Positions 59,016-64,000 of a stretch of 64,000 bases of DNA are shown in pieces (position 1 is the stretch's first letter; every line of letters begins with the position of its first letter). The stretch spans positions 1 to 64,000 of the forward strand of contig CAKZFX010000016.1 in NCBI GenBank assembly GCA_936908745.1, in the 5' to 3' direction. Made by a program: the position numbers and the translations under genes. This DNA comes from an uncultured Chitinophagaceae bacterium (lineage in GTDB: Bacteria; Bacteroidota; Bacteroidia; Chitinophagales; Chitinophagaceae). A model generated the notes under the pieces. That model was not told the DNA's origin. It made no database searches and saw nothing but the letters and a program-made list of their open reading frames with translations.

Positions 59016-59019
59016 TTAC

Positions 59020-59796
59020 ATGTTCAAACTCATATCCGGCGCTGTGCTGGTAGCCGCATTATCAGCTTGTAATAACAGCAGTGATGCCGGTAAAACAAAA
59101 GACGCTGATTCAAATACCACACAAGTGACAGGCGTAGTAAATACATTAAGCGACACCGAAAAGAAAGATGGCTGGGAACTCTTGTTTGACGGTCAGTCCA
59201 CCAAAGGCTGGCATAAATACGGAGGCGCACCTGTGGGTGCTGCCTGGAAAGTGGCCGATGGTAATTTGTATTTAGATACAACGTCTAAAAAAGACTGGCA
59301 GATACAGGATGGCGGCGATATCATCTCCGACAATTCATACGATAATTTTCATTTGAAACTCGAATGGAAAATAGCCAAAGACGGCAATAGCGGTGTTATC
59401 TTTTACATTCATGAAGACACGGCAAAATACCAATGGCCATGGATGACCGGGCCTGAAATGCAGGTGCTGGATAACAATGGTCACCCGGATGCAAAGATTG
59501 CTAAGCATCGTGCAGGCGACCTGTACGACCTGATCTCTTGCAGCAAAGAAACGGTGAAGCCAGCCGGCGAGTGGAACCTTGCCGAAATTAAATGTGAGAA
59601 TGGTAAACTGGATTTTTACCTGAATGGTGAAAATGTGGTGTCCACTACGATGTGGGATGACAACTGGAAAAAAATGATCGCTGCCAGTAAATTCAAAGCC
59701 TATCCGGACTTTGGAACTTATAAAGCCGGTAAGATCGGTTTGCAGGACCATGGTAATATGGTTTCCTACCGGAATGTGATGATTAAGAAATTGTAA
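59020..59796 (+). CDS. DUF1080 (3-keto-disaccharide hydrolase) lipoprotein
   Basis: A 258-aa lipoprotein from ATG 59020 (4 bp after the cytochrome c gene); Cys17 in AALSA-C. The DUF1080 domain (about 48-258) shows GWELLFDGQSTKGWHKYG, FHLKLEWKIAKDGNSGVIF and GKIGLQDHGNMVSYRNVMIKK, the family start and end. Members cleave 3-keto glycosides by elimination/hydration or hydrolysis. Together with the GMC enzyme, this is the main argument for the pathway reading of the cluster. Confidence 0.93.
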   Translation: MFKLISGAVLVAALSACNNSSDAGKTKDADSNTTQVTGVVNTLSDTEKKDGWELLFDGQSTKGWHKYGGAPVGAAWKVADGNLYLDTTSKKDWQIQDGGDIISDNSYDNFHLKLEWKIAKDGNSGVIFYIHEDTAKYQWPWMTGPEMQVLDNNGHPDAKIAKHRAGDLYDLISCSKETVKPAGEWNLAEIKCENGKLDFYLNGENVVSTTMWDDNWKKMIAASKFKAYPDFGTYKAGKIGLQDHGNMVSYRNVMIKKL

Positions 59797-59815
59797 TTAT
59801 TGCCCCGATAAAATT

Positions 59816-59850
59816 AAAAAGAGGCTGCCAAAGGGCGGCCTCTTTTTTTA
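59816..59850 (+). terminator. terminator after DUF1080 gene
   Basis: GAGGC(T)GCC/GGC(G)GCCTC stem with 4-nt loop, preceded by A-run and followed by TTTTTTT; acts in either direction, also ending the 59866-60036 gene. Confidence 0.88.
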
Positions 59851-59865
59851 TCTATAGAAAAGAGC

Positions 59866-60036
59866 TTATAGAAGAAAAAGTATGCTGAGGCCAATGATGA
59901 GAATAAGCGATAAAAAAACAAGTTCACCTTTTAACCTGCTCCAGTTTTTTTCTTTGATGGCTGCTGATACGTGTCTCAATTTAAAAAATGCGGCTAAGCC
60001 AACGCAAATAAGAAATATGATATTAGAAGTTGTCAT
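59866..60036 (-). CDS. 56-aa small membrane protein
   Basis: ATG at 60036, TAA at 59866-59868: 56 residues starting MTTSNIIFLICVGLAAFFKL, two hydrophobic helices (about 5-19 and 38-56) with a basic turn between (RHVSAAIKEKNWSRLKG). It ends just before the bidirectional terminator and lies 52 bp downstream of the 274-aa lipoprotein gene, so it may be in the same unit. No family recognised; coding is supported by clean ends and helix layout only. Confidence 0.55.
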   Translation of the reverse strand: MTTSNIIFLICVGLAAFFKLRHVSAAIKEKNWSRLKGELVFLSLILIIGLSILFLL

Positions 60037-60088
60037 TGAGTACTTTTTGAACTGCTATTAAGGAATATTGATTAATAGTCTATCATAA

Positions 60089-60913
60089 CTAATCTAACAT
60101 ACATATTCCGAATGAAACAACAGCAATGGCTACGCCTATAGGACCTAACATTTTTTTAGCAACAGTTTTAAATGCTTTTTTCATAGCGCCCCATGTCCAA
60201 CTCGATGCAGTCGATTGTGATAACGCATATATAGCGTCGGCACCAAGAGCAGCCATACCACATTCAACAAATCTCGGCAATGCCTTTGCTTCATTAACAA
60301 AAGGGAGTGAAATTTTCCTGACTGCATATTGCTCTTCCTCAATTGAAACTAATGTCTTTACAAAAGGAATCAGGTCGATTTCCTCGGCATTTTCTTCCTG
60401 CAACATTTCTGTTATCTGCTGGGTGGTAATACCTTTTGCCATTAAATAACTTTTAGCGTTTGTAACAAGTGGTTGCAAAGCTGCCCTGACCGGAGCTTCC
60501 GGTATTTGAATTATTACATCTGCATTCACGTTTACCGAATCATCAATGGATACTCCATTGTTGACGAGTACATCGGAGAGCGATTGAATGCTGACGTCAG
60601 AGGAAAAATCATTAATGAATTCCGGGCTGGTTTCTTGAGGGAAATCTAAATAATAGTTTTCTGTACTTTCTGTCTCACGGCTTTGGGAGGTGTTATTACT
60701 CAAACTGATAGAGACGAGAGACGTTCGCGTTGCATTTAAGGTTTCATTGAATTTTCTTGCGGTTTCTCCTTGTTTGCTGCTTTCATAACCGGCCTTATTG
60801 CAAGAATCAAACATAAAAATTCCCAAGGCGGGTAATAGCCATAACAGACTGAGTGCCAGCAAGCCTTTAAGAAACTTCTTTACTTGTGTTCCGAGGGTTT
60901 GAATTAAATTCAT
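60089..60913 (-). CDS. hypothetical lipoprotein with hydrophobic C-terminus
   Basis: A 274-aa protein. Residues about 16-37 are hydrophobic, with possible lipobox IFMFDS-C (Cys38). Polar middle (about 40-215) with acidic Ser/Thr/Asn-rich stretch, then a Gly/Ala-rich C-terminal segment WGAMKKAFKTVAKKMLGPIGVAIAVVSFGICMLD (described in parts: KKAFKTVAKKML amphipathic, GPIGVAIAVVSFG membrane-like). The C-end resembles short pore-forming or anchoring helices. Unknown family; accessory location beside other small unknown genes. Confidence 0.7.
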   Translation of the reverse strand: MNLIQTLGTQVKKFLKGLLALSLLWLLPALGIFMFDSCNKAGYESSKQGETARKFNETLNATRTSLVSISLSNNTSQSRETESTENYYLDFPQETSPEFINDFSSDVSIQSLSDVLVNNGVSIDDSVNVNADVIIQIPEAPVRAALQPLVTNAKSYLMAKGITTQQITEMLQEENAEEIDLIPFVKTLVSIEEEQYAVRKISLPFVNEAKALPRFVECGMAALGADAIYALSQSTASSWTWGAMKKAFKTVAKKMLGPIGVAIAVVSFGICMLD

Positions 60914-61178
60914 ATAATTGGTTTAATTGATGACATACTAAAGGTTATAATGTCTTCAGTCAGCGATTTTGTTGAAATCTCTAATGCAGATAAAGTACAA
61001 AAGTGTATCAGGAAGTATGATGGAGCAGGAAAGCCAGTTTGTTATTCCGCTTCTGATATTTAAAATTGAAATTTCGAAAAGAATTTTCCAAAACTTCACT
61101 TCTTGCTTTTGTCAATAAGGGTAATCTGCATATACAACCTTTTGATACTATTTTTCGTCTTACATAGATAACCCTGCT

Positions 61179-61406
61179 ATGAGACTTTTTACAACCGATG
61201 AAATCCGTTTGCTACGTCAATCCCGGTTTCTAAACCAGAAGCAGGCGGCCGCTAAATTGGGTGTTACCCGCCAGCGATGGTCGGAGATGGAAAACAAAAA
61301 CTCTTCGTTTGTTGCCCAGGCACGGTTGTTAAAAACACTGAATTACACCTACGAAACAGCCGAGATATTTCTTCAAATAATTAAGGCCGAAAAGCAAGGC
61401 AAATAA
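61179..61406 (+). CDS. short XRE-like helix-turn-helix protein
   Basis: A 75-aa protein with an HTH core (about 6-52: DEIRLLRQSRFLNQKQAAAKLGVTRQRWSEMEN). The recognition helix is TRQRWSEME. Size and helices fit a minimal cro/cI-type DNA binder. No toxin gene is adjacent in operon position. Target unknown. Confidence 0.75.
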   Translation: MRLFTTDEIRLLRQSRFLNQKQAAAKLGVTRQRWSEMENKNSSFVAQARLLKTLNYTYETAEIFLQIIKAEKQGK

Positions 61407-61479
61407 GCTTTTACTTACTTGATAGCTTTCTTTTACTCAAAACTTTGCGTACCTTTTTCCTCGACCAAAACACATCACC

Positions 61480-61896
61480 ATGAGTGTACTATCACAACTA
61501 AACTGGCTCGCCATTGCCGCTGCAGCCGTTGGTTATTTTATATTGGGAGGTTTGTGGTATTCTGTCTTGTTTGACAAACAGTGGATGAAACTGACAGGCA
61601 TTAATGCCAATAATCCTGAAGCAAAAAAAGGTGCCGGTGGTATTATGTTCTTTACACTGGTACTGGAATTTATCACCTGTATCGGTATTGCAGCGGTTGC
61701 CTATATGCTTTACTTCAAAGGCATCGGGTCAGCTATAAAATTGGGATTGCTGACCGGCGTTTGTTTTTCGGCCATTGGTATTTGTATTTCCTATCTCTAC
61801 CAGATGCGGCCCAAAGCACTGCACATGATAGACGCAGGTCATCATATCCTGGGAAATATTGTTGCAGCTATTATTATCTGCAACTGGCCCTGGTAA
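61480..61896 (+). CDS. DUF1761 family membrane protein
   Basis: A 138-aa protein with four hydrophobic segments (about 7-27, 53-75, 85-108, 118-137) and the family opening LNWLAIAAAAVGYFILGGLWYSVLFDKQWMKLTG. DUF1761 proteins are small inner-membrane proteins of unknown role. Start ATG 61480 is supported by the family N-terminus. Confidence 0.88.
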   Translation: MSVLSQLNWLAIAAAAVGYFILGGLWYSVLFDKQWMKLTGINANNPEAKKGAGGIMFFTLVLEFITCIGIAAVAYMLYFKGIGSAIKLGLLTGVCFSAIGICISYLYQMRPKALHMIDAGHHILGNIVAAIIICNWPW

Positions 61897-62009
61897 AAGT
61901 ATATCGCCAAAAGGAAAAATTATTAGTAAGAGTAATCTGCAAGGTTATCAATATTGATGAGAGGAATTATTTTTTGAAGTATTTTACATGTTTGTAAAAT
62001 CTATTCTTC

Positions 62010-62439
62010 TTGTCTCAGATATCCGACCTTGTAAATCTTGCAAAATCAGAAAATAGTAATTCTGGTAAGGAAATTAATTTTGGAAAAGTACCCAATTTTC
62101 AAGGACAACAAATTTTAAAGAATACTGCTGTTAAAATAAACGGCGCTAAAAAAATACTTTCAACATTTGCCATCAATCATATTCTGAAACAACACGGACA
62201 AGGAACAAACCAGGAGAAGAGAGGCCAAAAAACAATTGTAGATGCTGATTTTGAATTTATACCTAAAATCTTAGAAGACCCGGATAAAGTAGAAAAAGCT
62301 GTATCAAAATAACAGGGGGCATACTGCACTGAAATTCTACAAAGAAATAAATGGGTTTAATTATTGCATAATCGCTGCCATTCACAATAGCGGCGATGGA
62401 TTAAATCTGAATGTCGACACTATGTTTGCCAAGAAATAA
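62010..62439 (+). pseudogene. broken PBECR-type (Barnase-EndoU-ColicinE5/RelE-like) nuclease
   Basis: First frame from 62010 (TTG; upstream is closed by TAA at 61995) gives 100 aa: INFGKVPNFQGQQILKN, then LSTFAINHILKQHG and EKRGQKTIVDADFEFIPKILEDPD, which is the PBECR family core with its conserved His and Arg-Gly-Gln. It stops at 62310. The following bases read, after a one-base shift near 62310 (CAAAATAACAGGG), as NRGHTALKFYKEINGFNYCII...LNLNVDTMFAKK, the expected last strands of the domain, ending at 62439. So the domain is split by a frameshift at an A-rich site, and the N-terminal part of any carrier protein is missing. Confidence 0.6.
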
Positions 62440-62472
62440 AAAAGCCGATGTAAAAATACACCGGCCCTTTAG
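62440..62472 (+). terminator. terminator after the broken nuclease
   Basis: GCCG-A-TGTA/TACA-C-CGGC with AAAA loop, A-run before and CCTTT after. The following 62473-62645 holds no gene or pattern that I recognise. Confidence 0.65.
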
Positions 62473-62645
62473 ATCTTCTTGTAACAGGGAAACGTAGTAC
62501 CATTGCTGGCTGTCGCTCACACGTCAACAATTTGCATTGTCACGTTCTGTTACATTATAAAGGTACAAAAAGTCAGCCAATGAACCGTAATAATTAACAA
62601 AATGCTAATTTCTTTAGTTTTTGTTTAAATTGAATAATCTCTTGT

Positions 62646-64000
62646 TTAATCTTCTTCAACTGTACTAATCTTGATAACGTTGGTCGGCAAATGAAGGTGA
62701 ACAGGTGTACTACCGGTACTTACGATCACATCTCCTTTTTTGAGGAAGTTGCGTTCTTTCAAAATCTGCACCTGGTCAAAGAAGATATCATCCAAACTTT
62801 CTTCTTCGTCATAATAAAAGGCACGCACGCCCCAGCTAAGACTTAACTGGCTCACCAATGATTTTTCTTTAGTGAAAATATACAGCCATGATTTAGGACG
62901 GTAGCTGCTGAGCATAAAACCGGTGTAGCCGCTTTGCGTCATACCGATGATGGCCTGTGCATCTACATCTTCCGCCAGTTTGCAGGCATTATAGCAAATC
63001 GCATCGCTGAGGAAGGAGGGAGATTTAGCCTGTGGCTTCAGCATTTCGTCCCTGTTATAATCGTAGGCTTTATTTTCTATTTCACGGATAATCTTGGACA
63101 TCGTTTCCACCACCAGCCGTGGATATTTACCGGTAGCTGTTTCTGCACTCAACATCACGGCATCAGCCCCTTCCAGCACCGCATTGGCTACGTCGGTGAT
63201 CTCGCTACGGTTAGGTTTGGTGCGGTCGATCATGCTTTCCATCATCTGCGTGGCCACGATGACAGGTTTGGCACGGTGCAGGCATTTACGGATAATATCT
63301 TTCTGGATCAACGGCACTTCTTCAACGGGTAATTCCACACCCAGGTCGCCACGGGCAATCATCACGCCATCGCTTTCAACGATAATGTCGCGAAGGTTTT
63401 TAATCGCTTCCGGCATTTCTATTTTAGCGATCACTTTGGATTTGCAATTCGCTTCTTTTAGTCTTGCTTTCAGTTCAGTGATGTCAACCGTTTTTCTTAC
63501 AAATGATAAAGCGATCCAATCCACATTCTGGCCAATGATAAACTCAAGGTCGGCCAGGTCTTTTTCTGTCAACGAAGGCAACGAGATATTGGTATCCGGA
63601 AGGTTCACCCCTTTTTTGGGCAACAAACGGCCACCCAGCGTTACCACTACTTTTACTTCTTTCTGCTTGGTGATCTCTGTTACGACCACTTCCAGTTTTC
63701 CGTCATCAATCAAAATCTTTTCACCCACTTGCACATCCGAATGAAGGTTAGGGTAGGAGACATAGATCTTGTCCATATTGCCCACCACTTTTTCATTGAT
63801 AAAAGTGAGGATGTCACCTTCTTTGATATCCATGCCACCACCTTCTATTTCACCCACTCTTAATTTAGGCCCTTGGAGATCGGCTAAAATAGAAATATTA
63901 TAAGGCTCTGTTTTATTGATCTGGCGGATCAGTTCAATGATCCTTGCTTTGTCTTCATGATTGCCATGGGAAAAATTGAGACGGAATACATTCACACCGG
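62646..64000 (-). CDS. pyk: pyruvate kinase (5' end outside window)
   Basis: The last 451 or so codons of pyruvate kinase, which makes ATP and pyruvate from phosphoenolpyruvate. The frame stays open to 64000; a GTG at 63995 is internal (GVNVFRLNFSHG is family core, preceded by more protein). Motifs: NVFRLNFSHG, LADLQGPKLRVGEI, VIAKIEMPEAIKNL with the catalytic Lys, MIARGDLGVELP, VIVATQMMESM, and the allosteric C-domain with VIVSTGSTPVHLHLPTNVIKI at the end. Compared with a usual 470-480 aa, about 20-30 residues are missing at the N-terminus. Confidence 0.95.
   Translation of the reverse strand, partial: GVNVFRLNFSHGNHEDKARIIELIRQINKTEPYNISILADLQGPKLRVGEIEGGGMDIKEGDILTFINEKVVGNMDKIYVSYPNLHSDVQVGEKILIDDGKLEVVVTEITKQKEVKVVVTLGGRLLPKKGVNLPDTNISLPSLTEKDLADLEFIIGQNVDWIALSFVRKTVDITELKARLKEANCKSKVIAKIEMPEAIKNLRDIIVESDGVMIARGDLGVELPVEEVPLIQKDIIRKCLHRAKPVIVATQMMESMIDRTKPNRSEITDVANAVLEGADAVMLSAETATGKYPRLVVETMSKIIREIENKAYDYNRDEMLKPQAKSPSFLSDAICYNACKLAEDVDAQAIIGMTQSGYTGFMLSSYRPKSWLYIFTKEKSLVSQLSLSWGVRAFYYDEEESLDDIFFDQVQILKERNFLKKGDVIVSTGSTPVHLHLPTNVIKISTVEED

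Noticed and set aside
61179..62439. Toxin-antitoxin operon formed by the HTH protein and the nuclease remnant
   Set aside because: They are separated by DUF1761 and over 600 bp, and the nuclease frame is broken.

Overview
The window looks like a chromosomal segment of a Bacteroidota member, most likely a Chitinophagaceae-type organism. The signs are TonB-dependent receptors with N-terminal carboxypeptidase-regulatory-like domains, a CusA-type RND pump fused to a TolC-like outer membrane factor, a NagB fused to a PIG-L deacetylase-like domain, DUF6660/DUF6122/DUF1543/DUF1761 proteins, weak Shine-Dalgarno sites, and TAnnTTTG -7 promoter elements. Taxonomy is inferred from gene content; no marker search was possible.

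Layout. 0.1-6 kb: a haem/iron uptake operon (small exported protein, TonB receptor, HmuT-, HmuU- and HmuV-like ABC importer). 6.2-8.1 kb: an orphan membrane histidine kinase and a 21/42-bp minisatellite. 8.1-10 kb: two unknown lipoproteins. 10-15.4 kb: lactonase, purC and a large TonB receptor. 15.7-19.4 kb: two paralogous coiled-coil membrane proteins, holA and rlmH. 19.8-25.4 kb: a divergent locus with an exported FecR-like protein, a CHASE2 membrane protein without an output domain, and an exported caspase-like protease carrying about 16 TPRs. This is the best candidate for an undescribed system. 25.7-27.9 kb: histidine kinase plus CheY-like regulator. 28-37.1 kb: a copper/heavy-metal island (two DUF6660-like small proteins, TonB receptor, CusB, CusA-TolC fusion). 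37.3 kb: tRNA-Arg(ACG) and a tRNA remnant. 37.7-40.3 kb: small stress/membrane proteins and an AI-2E family transporter. 40.6-44.9 kb: N-acetylglucosamine catabolism. 45-50.4 kb: housekeeping and redox genes (two pirins, FMN reductase, N4-glycosylasparaginase-like hydrolase, CutC, DUF1543).

50.4-59.8 kb is a divergent gene cluster that fits oxidative (3-keto) glycoside catabolism: GMC oxidoreductase, gluconate-2-dehydrogenase subunit-3-like protein, lipoprotein cytochrome c, DUF1080 hydrolase/lyase, three TIM-barrel isomerase/epimerases, a Gfo/Idh/MocA oxidoreductase and an MFS permease. 59.8-62.6 kb is a small accessory patch with a 56-aa membrane protein, an unknown lipoprotein, a tiny HTH protein, DUF1761 and a broken PBECR-type nuclease. 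The window ends inside pyruvate kinase (5' end outside).

Between genes there is an orderly repeat population. Degenerate period-7 arrays (AGTCNNN, or AGGCAAN) abut stop codons with the repeat unit on the sense strand of the gene that ends there, and usually have an inverted partner so that the transcript could fold. A second family is built of CACAAAG/GCAGAG-like words and includes a 22-bp hairpin present twice in opposite orientation. No insertion sequence, prophage or CRISPR array was recognised.
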